A stretch of DNA of 64,000 nucleotides from Alligator mississippiensis (GCF_030867095.1 NC_081824.1:138041433-138105432); one strand, 5' to 3'; positions 49,101-57,289 are shown, counted from the stretch's first letter. Translations and numbers: made by a program. The notes: generated from the letters alone by a model not told the origin.

Positions 49101-52023
49101 ATATTTGGCTAATTTATTGCAAACATTCCAGAAAAATTCTATCCTGACTTTAAATTATTTATCTACACTGGGGCTCAGAAGGAAAAGGGGTTGCCAGAAA
49201 CTGCATAAATTTAGAACAGCATCCTAATTTCTCAAACCTCCACACTTTGAAGTTTGTCACTGATTCATAACTGGCCCCATGAAATTGTGCAAGCGCTATG
49301 ACGCAGGCCAGGCTTGGCTGACAATTGTCCTATATGTAACCATGTTTGGTTGGAGAGAGTTGGATTTAGGGAGCCACGCACTGGACAGCTTTAATGCTCT
49401 CTGGCTGCAGCCATGTAATCTAGAGGTTCGTGCCAAAGCCTGTCTGTGTGTGTGTGTAGACTGTTGTACAGGGCTAGCCCTGTAGTTTACTCTGGCTTTC
49501 TTAAACTGAGTGATGTTCCAAATATAGTTTTCAATGGCATTTAAAAAAGAAGACATTTGAAAACTCCAGGCTCTTGAACCGAGCTTTAACCTCAGAGGAA
49601 GGTCTGCAGAGAGAAAAGGGCATTCATGGGCCAGTAACTATGGGTTTATGTGTTGCTTAATAGAGTCCTAAGGTGTGATACAATGAGCTCTGCTTGAGAA
49701 AAGCTGAGAAACTGCTCTCCTGCTTCTCTTTAGTGCTGGCGTAAGGCCCAGCAGCTGACTTTACATAACTTTTGCCTTCATGGAAAACACTCTGCAACTT
49801 TTCTCCACTTTACTAAGAGACAGCCTCTCAGGGATTTCCATTCTGGGACAGATCAGTGCTCTCTTTAGGCTGATATGGTGCATCTAATACAGGCCAATGG
49901 AAAATATTAAAAAAAGGTGAAGATCATAATTATTTAATACTGTGTTACAGGCTTCCTATTCATCTAATTGAAGTTGATGGCAAAATGGGAAAAGCAAAAA
50001 GTGCAGGGTGTTTCCTTAGTTTTTACTTCCCAGCCTCAAATTTTTATCTTATTCATATTTCCATGCTATTTGGTTCAATATTATCCTGTGGCTGAGTTTC
50101 TCAGATACTGCTTTACTCAATTGTTTAACTCCTTTCCTTCCATGAATCTATGAATCTATTCTTATTAAATGTGTGGGATGTTTAATCTTAGAGACTTCCC
50201 TAGTGTTCCTTTCTGAAGGAAGGAATAAAAGGTGCAAAAGACTTGTGCTTTGTCTTATATTATCCATCACATTTGTTCTTTCTCATTTCCTTTCTAAATA
50301 AAATAGCTTGACTGTGTTCACCTTCCTCACAGGTTCCTAATAATTTCTGTTCCCCTTTTCTGGCTCTTTGTTTCTTCCAAGGAAAGATAACCAAAAAAGA
50401 ATGAAGATCAGGACACACATATAGAATGATGCTACCGTGTATTATTTTGAGTCATCTTCATGCTATATGACACTGAATTTTGTTTTCAGAACTTAGGGTA
50501 CAATTTCAATTTGCTGTGTATGTCTTCAATGTATTTGCTTTACCTTAATAGCAATACATAATCCCACCCTGAGTTTTTCTGCAATGGCTCTCAGACTGCT
50601 TTAAAAATAGGTCTGTATCATGTACGTCTCAGCTCCCTCATTCATAAAAATTCATCTATTGCCAGTTAAGGGACTTGTTTAAGTCGCACACAGCAGGTCA
50701 GTAGCAGAACTTGGTACGCTTTGACCCATCTCGGCTATGGACAGGGCAGCAGGAATTTGATCTGATATACTGTCCTGCTAATTATGAAAACACCAATTGT
50801 ATCTGAAATACCTTGCAGAAACATAGGTAATGTATGAATAGGGATTGCTATCTATAACAGTAACCAACAGTGAGCATGTTTTCCTAGATTCATACTTTTT
50901 ATTTATTATTTCTTTATTGAATTTATATGCTACCCTTCCCAAAAAAGGTTCAAGGCAAAACATGAAATATTATATATAAATATATTTCATAATTATGAAA
51001 TCTACTATATACTAATTTCATATGACTATAGATATCATATTTAAAGTATAAAAATTGTTTGTAGCTAACTTAATAGTGCTGAACAGAAGCATTATTTTAG
51101 GGATGTAGATGTGGAAGGGGAAATCATCACTAGGACTAGGGATCCCCACGTTCAGTTCCCTGTTGTCATATCTCCTGTGTGACCTTGACCAAGTAAGCAA
51201 AATAGGGTTAAAAGTTCTTTCCTATCTTGGGAATAAAAGTATAATGAAGATTGTAGGAAGTACTATAGTGATGGGGAGTCATAAGTACAGGGGTCGTTTG
51301 GATTTGGTACTTAGAAATACATTTCAACTTACTGTGCATTGCTTAATACCAAAGCTAAACTTTTTGCTAAAGTTTTAGTAAACATTTTCACTTTTTGTTT
51401 CAGATCCAGATCTAATATTAGTCTCAGCATTGAGATTGTACTGAATTTGTATTGACACACAGTTATTTTATATCGTGCTTGCTAACAGCATCATGAGAAT
51501 TTCCTGCTTAATATATGTGGCAGAATTTTGTACTTTGCAAAAAACATAGATAAAATCAGATCGATTGGGGGATTCCTCCCCATTTTTAAAATGAAGTGTG
51601 TCTTACCTCAGTCACAATAGATGTTCCTGAAGAATCGTAAACCCAGCCATCTTCACAGTGCATGAGGGGAACCCTACTCTGGCTGGTATGGCTGGTGAAG
51701 TTCTCCAATGGGTTTATGCAGCTGAGGCCAGTCATGTTCCAGTCCACGTTGTATCTCCAGCACTGACTAGTGAGAGACTTGTCATGGTTTCCCCACTCAG
51801 GAACAGTGTGATTCAGCTCCTCTTCCAAACTCCAGCCACACTTGCTGCTCAGCTCTGCTACTCCAGGACTAAGACAACGGTGTTCAGGGATGAACCCCAG
51901 GAAGACGACACCCACGTAGATAGGAGGGAAGGCAGCTGAAAGGAGGCATAAGATAAAAAAGGTGCGCTTCTGGAACAAGTCAAATTCTCCAATGTGCTCT
52001 AAAATGTCATCTAAGGTTGGCAT
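25112..52023 (-). CDS. SLC22A2: Organic cation transporter OCT2-like (SLC22A2), complete 11-exon gene
   Basis: Electrogenic facilitative transporter of organic cations (major facilitator superfamily, SLC22) in the plasma membrane. Coding exons on the minus strand: 52023-51607, 48822-48719, 41192-41038, 35895-35727, 32631-32517, 31992-31886, 31730-31516, 29529-29421, 27822-27710, 27013-26914, 25178-25112. Together they give 1671 nt, or 556 residues plus stop; human OCT1-3 are 554-556. All junctions are GT-AG and in phase. Visible: TM1 about 21-43; a large extracellular loop with six cysteines (C50, C62, C88, C102, C123, C144) and N-glycosylation sequons at N71, N96 and N108; the MFS motif DRFGRK at 173-178; PESPRWL at 285-291; DRIGRR at 400-405; D476 in TM11, matching the substrate-binding Asp475 of mammalian OCTs; PETKG at 516-520. 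ATG 52023 is chosen because it gives the conserved N terminus [10 protein letters not shown]; the frame upstream has no ATG. SLC22A2 rather than A1 or A3 rests on residue resemblance and tail-to-tail position. Confidence 0.93.
25179..26420. other. SLC22A2 intron 10, proximal part
   Basis: AT-rich intron, no recognised element. Confidence 0.55.
26429..26754 (+). mobile_element. hAT-type miniature element, family A, copy 2, perfect 8-bp duplication
   Basis: Starts CAGTGATTCTCAATCAGGG and ends AGCTCCACTG. ATCTAGAC is duplicated exactly on both sides (26421-26428 and 26755-26762). 326 bp, non-coding, with an internal C run and (AAAAC)n. Same family as 16576-16864 and 33025-33284. Confidence 0.9.
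26914..27013 (-). CDS. SLC22A2: SLC22A2 coding exon 10
   Basis: 100 nt, residues 502-534 plus two bases. It encodes TM12 and the LLLPETKGK motif, then the acidic stretch ETIEDAENM. Acceptor TTTGAAG|CT, donor CATAG|GTACAG. Confidence 0.95.
27014..27709. other. SLC22A2 intron 9
   Basis: Plain intron between exons 9 and 10; nothing recognised. Confidence 0.55.
27710..27822 (-). CDS. SLC22A2: SLC22A2 coding exon 9
   Basis: 113 nt, residues 464-501 plus one base. It encodes TM11 with [14 protein letters not shown], whose aspartate D476 aligns with the substrate-binding Asp475 of mammalian OCTs, then [15 protein letters not shown]. Acceptor TTTTCCAG|G is preferred over an AG 16 bases upstream because only it keeps phase. 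Donor TTTG|GTAAGA. Confidence 0.95.
27823..29420. other. SLC22A2 intron 8
   Basis: 28558 onward starts CAGTAGCATAACTAGGG, matching the left end of the hAT-type element at 55687. The following 450 bases are GC-rich and non-coding, but no right end was found. The rest is unassigned. Confidence 0.45.
29421..29529 (-). CDS. SLC22A2: SLC22A2 coding exon 8
   Basis: 109 nt, residues 428-463 plus two bases. It encodes TM10: [17 protein letters not shown] then PELYPTFLR. Acceptor CTTCCAG|AT, donor CTCAG|GTATGT. Confidence 0.95.
29530..31515. other. SLC22A2 intron 7
   Basis: Contains a MIR-like core at 30290-30400 and, near 30850, AGGGCATGCCTACGCAGCC, which resembles a miniature-element end. No coding recognised. 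Confidence 0.5.
30290..30400 (+). repeat. MIR-like SINE core
   Basis: TTGACAAGTAAGGAGACTGA, then CCCCCAAGGGCTCGCACCCA and GCGAAGGTTAGGACTCAGAA follow the order of the MIR/CORE-SINE consensus. Strongly diverged. Confidence 0.4.
31516..31730 (-). CDS. SLC22A2: SLC22A2 coding exon 7
   Basis: 215 nt, residues 356-427 plus one base. It encodes TM7 to TM9 with [30 protein letters not shown] and the MFS motif DRIGRRYPW. Acceptor CCAG|G, donor GAGG|GTGAGT. Confidence 0.96.
31886..31992 (-). CDS. SLC22A2: SLC22A2 coding exon 6
   Basis: 107 nt, residues 321-355 plus two bases of W356. No ATG-initiated reading frame marks it; it was found by its [17 protein letters not shown] block, which closely resembles human OCT2. 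It encodes the end of the intracellular loop and the start of TM7. Acceptor CTCTTAG|AGT, donor ACGTG|GTAAGG. Confidence 0.92.
31993..32516. other. SLC22A2 intron 5
   Basis: Short AT-rich intron, nothing recognised. Confidence 0.6.
32517..32631 (-). CDS. SLC22A2: SLC22A2 coding exon 5
   Basis: 115 nt, residues 282-320. It starts with the last base of W282 and carries [12 protein letters not shown], the SLC22 signature at the start of the large intracellular loop. Acceptor TTGCAG|G, donor TTTCAG|GTGAGA. Same length as exon 5 of the left gene. Confidence 0.95.
32632..33016. other. SLC22A2 intron 4, exon-5-proximal part
   Basis: Nothing recognised; ends where a hAT-type element begins. Confidence 0.55.
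33025..33284 (+). mobile_element. hAT-type miniature element, family A, copy 3
   Basis: CAATGATTCTCAGCTAAGG at the left, GGTTGAGAACCACTG at the right. Flanks CCTCAAAC and CCTTAAGT agree at 5 of 8, a decayed duplication. Internal GGGTGC blocks match the other copies. Confidence 0.7.
33294..33463. mobile_element. Two CR1 3' ends facing each other
   Basis: 33294-33335 is an inverse CR1 tail (TTCATAGATGTTATGGTCGG, AAGGGAC). 33390-33463 is a forward tail (GGGGGGCTGGACCCGATGAT, AAGGTCCCTTCCAACCCCTA). Together they form an imperfect palindrome of about 170 bp. Confidence 0.6.
33565..34560. mobile_element. Unnamed inverted-end repeat interrupted by a hAT miniature element
   Basis: Left end ATATTTTCTCACATAAAATA with CCCCAAATCAGCTCCCC. 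Right end, inverted, CTCACATACACATGTCCCCA. The same left and right blocks recur at 54360-54810. Interrupted by 33801-34048. Confidence 0.4.
33801..34048 (+). mobile_element. hAT-type miniature element with TAGGGTGACCACC ends
   Basis: Starts TAGGGTGACCACCTGTCCC and ends AAAGGTGGTCATCCTA. Flanks TGTGCCAT (33793-33800) and TGTGGCAT (34049-34056) match 7 of 8. 248 bp, non-coding. Confidence 0.8.
34561..35726. other. SLC22A2 intron 4, exon-4-proximal part
   Basis: AT-rich sequence, nothing recognised. Confidence 0.55.
35727..35895 (-). CDS. SLC22A2: SLC22A2 coding exon 4
   Basis: 169 nt, residues 226-281 plus two bases of W282. It encodes EFVG, TM5 and TM6 ([20 protein letters not shown]). Acceptor CTTTAG|TTGCAG is chosen because it keeps the 169-nt length of the paralogue and reads I-A-E-F-V-G. 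A second AG six bases on would remove two codons in frame. Donor TACTG|GTAAGT. Confidence 0.92.
35896..36690. other. SLC22A2 intron 3, first part
   Basis: Moderately GC-rich from 36050 to 36560 with overlapping open frames on both strands that show no family motif. Confidence 0.5.
36690..36800 (-). repeat. Interspersed repeat sharing ATCTTTTATTGGG (copy 2)
   Basis: TTATCTTTTATTGGGCCAAT and a following GGGAGAGATACGAGG match the order of the copies at 19735 (same orientation) and 58310 (opposite). Confidence 0.45.
36994..38345 (+). pseudogene. CR1 endonuclease end and RT first half, broken
   Basis: Open from 36994 to 37470: endonuclease end and the linker with [20 protein letters not shown]. 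Then, in other frames, [59 protein letters not shown], and [17 protein letters not shown] blocks up to the palm. Interrupted by a frameshift and stops. Confidence 0.85.
38346..38568 (-). mobile_element. Nested CR1 3' fragment, reverse orientation
   Basis: Inverse CR1 tail (TTTCATAGACATTAGGGCTG through GACCTTGGGGGCTCAGACAG) inserted in the CR1 of 36993-39437. AAATT occurs at both borders as a likely short target duplication. Closely similar to the tail at 11567. Confidence 0.85.
38569..39350 (+). pseudogene. CR1 RT C-terminal part
   Basis: Resumes KFTDNTKMW, then [31 protein letters not shown], and, after a frame change, [20 protein letters not shown] and [13 protein letters not shown]. Multiple breaks. 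Confidence 0.85.
39438..41037. other. SLC22A2 intron 3, exon-3-proximal part
   Basis: AT-rich to 40500, then a mildly GC-rich patch (40580-40900). Nothing recognised. Confidence 0.5.
41038..41192 (-). CDS. SLC22A2: SLC22A2 coding exon 3
   Basis: 155 nt, residues 174-225 plus one base. It completes DRFGRK and encodes TM3 and TM4, ending GWLTGYIL. Acceptor CTGCAG|A, donor CTGA|GTAAGA. The single trailing A joins the first two bases of exon 4 to make Ile. Confidence 0.94.
42075..42240. repeat. Old amniote-type interspersed repeat
   Basis: GAAAGCTCATGCTTCTTTGG then ACAAGTTAGTCTCTAAGGTG is a sequence seen widely in amniote genomes. Family not named. Confidence 0.4.
42405..42470 (+). mobile_element. 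CR1 3' tip
   Basis: AAGTTAGATGACCTTTGAGG, then TCCCTTCCAATGC: the last bases of a CR1-type tail. Confidence 0.4.
42733..43296 (+). mobile_element. Tigger/pogo-like element remnant
   Basis: CAGGCAGTCCTCGACTTACA at the left and, inverted, CAGACAATTCTCGGGCTTAC at the right. TA flanks both ends (42731-42732 and 43297-43298). 564 bp, so an internally deleted member of the Tc1/mariner-pogo superfamily. It retains the end of the transposase frame. Confidence 0.75.
42856..43068 (+). pseudogene. Tigger-like transposase C-terminal remnant with PIP-box-like motif
   Basis: Open for about 70 codons to a TGA. It contains QTSLDTFF (42913-42936), which fits the PCNA-interacting consensus QxxLxxFF, then KKADK and a tail of SPxK/TPxK-type repeats rich in Lys, Ser and Pro. 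No DDD catalytic domain or DNA-binding domain remains. Pogo-family transposases are known to carry a PCNA-binding motif. Confidence 0.6.
43400..44325 (+). mobile_element. CR1 LINE, strongly eroded
   Basis: GGGATTTTAATTACTGTGAT ATC echoes the endonuclease GDFN-x-DI block (about 43495). 44265-44325 ends with GGTCCCATCCAACCCTATTT and TTCTATG, a CR1 tail. Little coding survives between. Confidence 0.6.
44735..45320 (-). mobile_element. CR1/L3-type LINE fragment, reverse
   Basis: Plus-strand GGGTCAGACCATAGGTCCAT, GTGGACCTATCTTGCATGAA, CTTTCCTTTGTTTGTATTAG, CTATCACATCCCTGCTCCCA and GGTCCCAGTCTCTTAAGG are the inverse of a CR1 3' part in the right order. Interrupted at its right end by the hAT element at 45321. 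Confidence 0.65.
45321..45516 (+). mobile_element. hAT-type miniature element
   Basis: CATAGGTGCTCTGAG at the left and GTGCCTATG at the right. Flanks CCCCAAAT (45313-45320) and CTGCAAAT (45517-45524) match 6 of 8. 196 bp, non-coding. Confidence 0.6.
45785..46640 (-). mobile_element. CR1 LINE fragment, reverse, split by an insertion
   Basis: Tail at 45785-45870 (inverse of GACTACATGATCTCTCTAGG). Body at 46196-46640 whose minus frame reads [15 protein letters not shown] and [20 protein letters not shown]. About 45871-46195 does not belong to CR1. Confidence 0.75.
45871..46195. repeat. GC-rich insert in CR1, related to part of the 2.9 kb element
   Basis: The last 80 bases contain CATTTTAATCATGGA, AGAGAATTT and ACCAGGATCCCTG, matching the reverse complement of 5475-5590 in the same order. 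The left part is G-rich and unassigned. Confidence 0.5.
46641..47314. other. SLC22A2 intron 2, unassigned part
   Basis: AT-rich sequence with nothing recognised. Confidence 0.5.
47361..47493. repeat. Fold-back element with about 65-bp arms
   Basis: GCATCAGCATCCCTGTGCTG with AAAAATGGCAGTTGGGTGC on the left is answered by GCTGCCATTTTTCAGTGCAG with GGACACTGATGCATGTGAC on the right, centred near 47428. Layout and AAATGGCAG/CTTTAG motifs match the fold-back at 17690-17900. Confidence 0.7.
47690..47860 (+). mobile_element. CR1 3' fragment
   Basis: Short RT tail reading [15 protein letters not shown] (stop at 47765), then GGGGGCTGGACTTCATGATC and AAGGTCCCTTCCAGCCCTAG. Confidence 0.8.
47861..48718. 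other. SLC22A2 intron 2, exon-2-proximal part
   Basis: Near 48318 AAGGGCACTTGTACACGTG resembles a miniature-element end. Otherwise nothing recognised. Confidence 0.5.
48719..48822 (-). CDS. SLC22A2: SLC22A2 coding exon 2
   Basis: 104 nt, residues 140-173 plus two bases of R174. Acceptor CTTCAG|TTT, donor ACAG|GTATGT. It encodes FNLVCEDSW (sixth loop cysteine, C144) and TM2, ending GYIADR at the start of the MFS loop 2-3 signature. Confidence 0.95.
48823..51606. other. SLC22A2 intron 1
   Basis: 2.8 kb AT-rich intron. A MIR-like core lies at 50650-50720. No coding recognised. Confidence 0.55.
50650..50720 (+). repeat. MIR-like SINE core
   Basis: CCAGTTAAGGGACTTGTTTA then AGTCGCACACAGCAGGTCAG and TAGCAGAACTTG follow the MIR core order. 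Confidence 0.5.
51607..52023 (-). CDS. SLC22A2: SLC22A2 coding exon 1
   Basis: 417 nt, residues 1-139, phase 0 at the 3' end with donor GAG|GTAAGA. It encodes the cytosolic N terminus, TM1 and most of the large extracellular loop with five of its six cysteines and the sequons NHT, NMT and NFT. The block ending TSIVTE just before the donor is typical of OCT exon 1. Confidence 0.95.
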
Positions 52024-52102
52024 TTTTGTAAGTGGCAACTCATTAAATTAACTAACTCAAGTTGCTCTTCACAGCATTGCTCTGTATTTGTCAGGAGAGC
52101 CG

Positions 52103-52125
52103 CTTAAATAGTGGCAGGGTATTGG
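52103..52125 (-). promoter_or_regulatory. SLC22A2: Candidate core promoter of SLC22A2
   Basis: Read on the minus strand, a CCAAT pentamer (52125-52121) is followed ten bases later by TATTTAAG (52110-52103), a weak TATA-like box 80 bp before the ATG. The ATG itself has A at -3 (ACAAAAATGC). The CCAAT-TATA spacing is unusually tight, so either motif may be coincidental. Confidence 0.3.
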
Positions 52126-52989
52126 ACCAAAAGTCACAGTAAAATAGTTAATTGACTTTGTAAATTGACAAGCCATGCGTTGCAACCTTTATTTCTCACA
52201 TGCTGTTTCAAATGAAGCCTTGATTCCCATGTGACACAAACTCAGTGGTTGGTTCTTATCTTGCTTTATGTATAAAACCTTGGGTTATTAAGCTTGGTGT
52301 GCTACATGGCATCTTTGTTGATTCATTACTATGAGCTACAAGATAGATGATTATTCCTCTGTAAAATGTATCATAGTAATCTGAGTTCATAAGTATTTCA
52401 TACACAAATTGCACTCCTCATTTCTGTTTACATGGCCTGAAATATTTATATCCTAAAGTATGATCACATTCTGCTTTGCTGGGGTTGAAATGACACCAAA
52501 GGAATTGCAATGAGCTATGTTTTAAAGATATTAAGTCCTCTATAGATGCATATAAACATCTATTTGAATGTTCAAAAGTGCCTCGGTGCTTTTAACATCT
52601 GCTGATGTCCATGGGAGTTAAGTGCTTAAATGAGTTGAAAATCCCAGATGTCTTTCTGCATATTTGGTATCTACATACCTTTTTTAGAAATCTGATCCAA
52701 TGAAATCAGAGGAAGTTTCTTCAGCATCTGAGAGGCATAGGGCTTGCCTATGCAGGTCTACATTGCCCCTGAAGAACAAGGGTGGAAGTGACCACAGCAC
52801 AACGTGGGTATTGTAGGCTGTAGAGCAGTCCATAGGCACTCAACAGGGGGTTGGCACAAGTTAGACCAACTTCTACAGCTGCTCTAGCCTATGCTGAGGG
52901 CTGCATTAAGTCCCAGTGAAAATAATTTTAGGGATTTGCAAGTGACCTAACGCTAGGATTGCCTTAGCTGTGCTACATAGAAGCACCAC
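52126..52989. other. SLC22A2 upstream region
   Basis: AT-rich, no gene. GTTAATTGAC at 52147-52156 is a loose HNF1-like half site. Not enough to call a regulatory element. Confidence 0.4.
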
Positions 52990-54264
52990 CTCCATTAGGT
53001 AAGATTCTGAATGACAGCCAACATGGCTTTGTCATGGGCAGGTCTTGCCTTACCAACCTCATCTCTCCCATGACCAAGTAACTCACCACCTGGACACAAG
53101 AGAGCAGGTTGACATTGTGTACCTTGACTTCCAAAAGGCCCTTGATCTAGTATCCCACAATGTCCTTGCAAGAAAATTGGAGAATTGTGGGCTTAACTCC
53201 GAGACAGTCAGGTGGGTGAAAAACTGGTTGCAGGATAGGACCCAGAGAGTCCTAGTGAACAGATTGGTGTCATCCTGGTGAGAAGTGGGCAGCTGTGTCC
53301 CGCAGGCATCGTTGCTCGGTCCAATACTTTTCACCCTCTTTATTAAGGATTTAGATGTGGGGGTGAAGAGCTCGTTGACCAAGTTTGCTGACGACACTAA
53401 GTTATAGGGAAACATGGTCACGCTTGAAGATAGGCTACAGTTACAGGCAGACCTAGATAGGCTAGCAAGTTGGGCTGATGAAGTTCAACATTGAGAAATG
53501 TAAAGTGCTCCACCTTGGGATGAGTAACCCCCAACACACCTACAGGTTTGGTGGCACCAAACTGACCAGCACCATGAATGAAAAGGACCTGGGGGTAATA
53601 ATAAATGACAGTATGAATCTAAGCCAGCAGTGCGATGCCGTAGCTAGTAGGGCAAATAATACTCTGGCATGCATCAATCGATGCATCTCCAGCAAAGCTA
53701 AGGAGGTGATTCTTCCGCTCTACTCAGCATAGTGCAACCACAGCTGGAGTACTGCATCCATTTCTGGGCACCACACTTTAACAAGGACGTGGACAAGCTT
53801 GAGAGAGTTTTAAAAAAGAGCAACCTGTATGATTAGAGTCTTAAAAGGCAAGCCATACGAGGAAAGGCTGGGGGATCTGGGACTCTTCAGCCTGAGGAAA
53901 AGAAGACTGAGAGGAGACCTGGTAGCAGCTAACCACTACACTAGGGGAGTACATCAAGGGCTCAGTAAGCAACTGTTCACCAGGGCACCCTTGTGGAAAA
54001 CCAGGAGTAATGCCCACAAACGCTTGGAAGATTGATTCAGGCTCAACATTAGGAAAAACTCCTTCACAGCAGGGTGTTCAGACTGTGGAATAAGCTCCTT
54101 CCAGAGGTGGTGCAATCGCTTACCCTGGAAATCTTCAAGAGGAGACTAGACAGTCATCTTGGTGGGGTTACCTGACCCCCAGTTATCTTTCCTGATTGGT
54201 GCAGGGGGCTGGACCCGATGATCTTCCAGGGTCCCTTCTGGCCTTACAATCTATGAATCTATGG
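52990..54264 (+). mobile_element. CR1 LINE, RT to 3' end
   Basis: Reads NSQHGFVMGRSCLTNL-type RT blocks, VYLDFQKALDLVSHNVL, the catalytic-site region KFADDTKL (about 53380-53403), KCKVLHLG, and the tail ending GGGGGCTGGACCCGATGATC and AATCTATGAATCTATGG. Interrupted by stops and frameshifts. Confidence 0.88.
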
Positions 54265-54359
54265 TTTGCACCTCATGGGATATGGAGCATAGTCCATATC
54301 ATTAAACTATATTCTGTTTGCATGAATCCTTTCTAGCTATTTTATGTCACCTTTATTAT

Positions 54360-54810
54360 ACAAAGCTGAAATCATATTTACTTGCAGGCTTTTCCCAAAA
54401 AAACAGCTCTCCAAAACTGGGGGGGGGTGTGCCAACCAGCAGGGAAGGTGGTTTCTGTGCTGGAATGGAAGCATGGAAACACTGTAAAATGGCTGCTGTG
54501 CTTCTCCCCTTGCCACCCTTGGGGAGGGAAGGGGCTGAGTTCACTCTCCAGGGGCAGAGCTACACTTTTAACTTGCACAGCTGCTGTAGATTTGGCAGTA
54601 TCAGCTGGTAAGTTCACCTGTGGCTGAGAAGTTTAAACACTTAAGCTTTTGCCTGAGCAGTGGTGGTCAGGATTCATCCATGCAGTCGGGATCCCCTGTC
54701 AGAATTCAGACATGACTCTGGGAAACATCTTTTTTTTTAATTTGTTCATTCTTCCTACAAAAAAGGCGCATATCTTATTTGGGGTCAAGTGTATGGGGAA
54801 AATACTGCAT
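54360..54810. repeat. Unnamed inverted-end repeat, second copy
   Basis: Left CTTTTCCCAAAAAAACAGCT with GGGGGTGTGCC, and right TCTTATTTGGGGTCAAGTGT with GGGGAAAATACTG, parallel the blocks at 33565-34560. Confidence 0.4.
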
Positions 54811-55686
54811 GTAGTCCTGTGCTAAAACTCAGTGAAACCTCAATAATCCCTATCAATCCTCCTTTGTCTTTGTATATTGCCTTGTTTGTCTCTTTGTATA
54901 TTGTATATTATGCAAGTTCCATTCTTGTTAATATCTGCTCTGTGTTCCAATTTATATCTCTGCTGTAATCAATCACATGGTCTGAAATAAATAAATTTAC
55001 GACATGACTACTGGTGGGTGAATCTGAAATTTAGTAAGATGCTATGAAGAAAGAGCTAAATGTTTTGTTGACAGCTGGAACATTTTATTGAGCTAGAATG
55101 TTTGGACAAAATAATCTGCTACCAAAGAATTTGGCCATTTCCTGGAATATTTCTGCCTCCATATCTTTTTTTCAGAATAAGTTTTCTCACTACATATCTA
55201 GCTATTATTTCCCTTAATCAAATGGAATAATACAAATAAAAATGAGCTAGCTAGTCTTTGCAATGTAATTTGTCTGCTTCTGGTTGGAATCAATAAGTTG
55301 TTTTATTTGATCTTTACTTTCTGCAGAGTATTCAATTACTTTTGTGAGTTTTAGGAAACAAAAATAAATGACGAACTTGGGTAAAAGAATAGGTTATAAA
55401 TAGCGGCTTGGCCTTTCTTTAAGAAGGGCTTAATAAATCAAACACAAACCTTTGTTGTATTAAAAATGGCTGCCATGCCCAGACACTTTCATGTCAAGCA
55501 GAAGTAGAATAGACCAATAGGTGTCCACAAAATGCAAGGAAATATCCCTTATGATAGAAGTATTCCCCTGTGGTAGAACAACAGATTTTGTGGCCATTAG
55601 ATCCTCACAGACGTGTTCGAACAATGGGAAATCACAGGCTCTGGGCCTGAAAGATTAGACAGGGCATGACTGAGGACAGTCATTGG
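54811..55686. other. Intergenic
   Basis: AT-rich, nothing recognised. Confidence 0.5.
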
Positions 55687-56028
55687 CAGTAGCATAACTA
55701 GGGGTGGGCAAGAGGGTGCTACTGGGCACCAAGTTAGGAGGGGCACTGGAATTGCCCCTTACCCTCACAGAGTCTGCACCCCGGCAGCATTCCTACGTCA
55801 GGAATTCCAAAATGGTCCACAGCTACTACTGTTTTAGGAGCAAAAGTTGGAGTAGGCAGAATACATGCTCTGGCAGCAGGAGCTCAGCCAGGACGGTAGA
55901 GTTCCCGGTGTGGGTAAGAAGGTTGTCCCCCTACCCCTGCTCTCAGCACCAGTTCCCTCTCCCCCTGCTCTTGGAACATTCCCCTACCCCCAGTCTCCTG
56001 GGTGGCAACTCTGCTTGATATACCACTG
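55687..56028 (+). mobile_element. hAT-type miniature element with CAGTAGCATAACTAG end
   Basis: Starts CAGTAGCATAACTAGGGGTG and ends TGATATACCACTG. Flanks GTCATTGG and GGTATTAG agree at 5 of 8. 342 bp, non-coding. Confidence 0.6.
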
Positions 56029-57029
56029 GGTATTAGTAAATATCTACCCATAGGCTCAAAAGCAACCTGTGGGCCATAGCTTTCACCCCCTGTAGCTGTA
56101 GCATGAGCATTAGGGCAGATCAGTGTTCTTTACCCTGGCACCACTCCAGTAAACTTTGAAACTCTTGCTCAGTGAGCAAAGAATTGTACGGAGAAGACAA
56201 AGCAGTCACTCCTGTAAAATGGTTGGAGATGCTATGTATTATGCAGCTGTTCTTTTAAGTAACATTTGAGTGATTTCAGAGTGATTGCTACCAGGAAGCT
56301 TTGGGCATTACTCTACCTACCTCCAGGGAAACCTCCTGCTTCTCTCAAATCAACACGGTAGCAGCCCCTGCCTAGTTCTCCTGTTTGACAGAGGCCTATG
56401 TTCATTTGCCTAGATTTAGACAAACTTGCAGGAAGAACCACTCCTGTGCCTGCTTGGCCTTTCTCCCCTTCAGGTGCCAATCCTCTAGGGCCCATCTGAC
56501 TCCTTGTAGTACAAATAGTATAGCGCTTTGTGGTGTCTTGTGATTCTAACCTGTTCTCCCCCTAATGCCGGGGAGAACAACTGCTGCTTGTTGAGGAGGG
56601 GAGAGGAAGTGAAAGAAGCTAGACCACATTGTTTTAGTAGAGAATCCCAAAAACTCCATCAAGAAGACTGTACGCATTATACCTGTGACAAGAGGGACCC
56701 TGCAGTGGTAGGTTAATGAAAGTAAGTGTCTTCTGAGATGCATTTACTGTGTATAAGTACTAATCTCTTTTAGTTTATAGAAAGTAAAGTATTAGCATGC
56801 CTGCTACAAAACATGTCAGCACTCCAAAAGCTGAGTTAAGTACCTCTGTACTCTGAACCTCTTGGAATCTCTGATACATATTCTCAATTTTTAATAGATT
56901 TTCATGTCAGACTACAACAAAGTTGAAACTTAAAATACTGCTATAAAAAACAACCTGTGGTTTACAACATGCATCACAGCCATCACTGACATTGATGACC
57001 ACCACTATCCCTTTGCACTCATTCAGTAG
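56029..57029. other. Intergenic
   Basis: Nothing recognised; short open frames only. Confidence 0.5.
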
Positions 57030-57270
57030 CATTTATTTTATCTGAAGATCTTAAAGCATTTTTTAAAGGTGGGTAGCTCTGATTCAGACAACATTTTGAA
57101 AAAAAGAAACAAAGAGGACTTCTAAGACCTAAATCCTCAAAGAGATATAAATGCTGAATTCTGACTCATCTTGGGGTGGGAGGCTCTTTGGACGCAAGTG
57201 ACTTGTCCAAAATTTCTTGGGTTGAAGTAGAACTCGGCTTTCTTATAAGTCCCATGCCAGGCCTGGCTGA
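57030..57270 (+). repeat. MIR-like SINE remnant
   Basis: GCAAGTGACTTGTCCAAAAT and AAGTAGAACTCGGCT fit a diverged MIR core and its 3' side. Confidence 0.35.
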
Positions 57271-57289
57271 AATTCAGTAGCAGCAGCAT

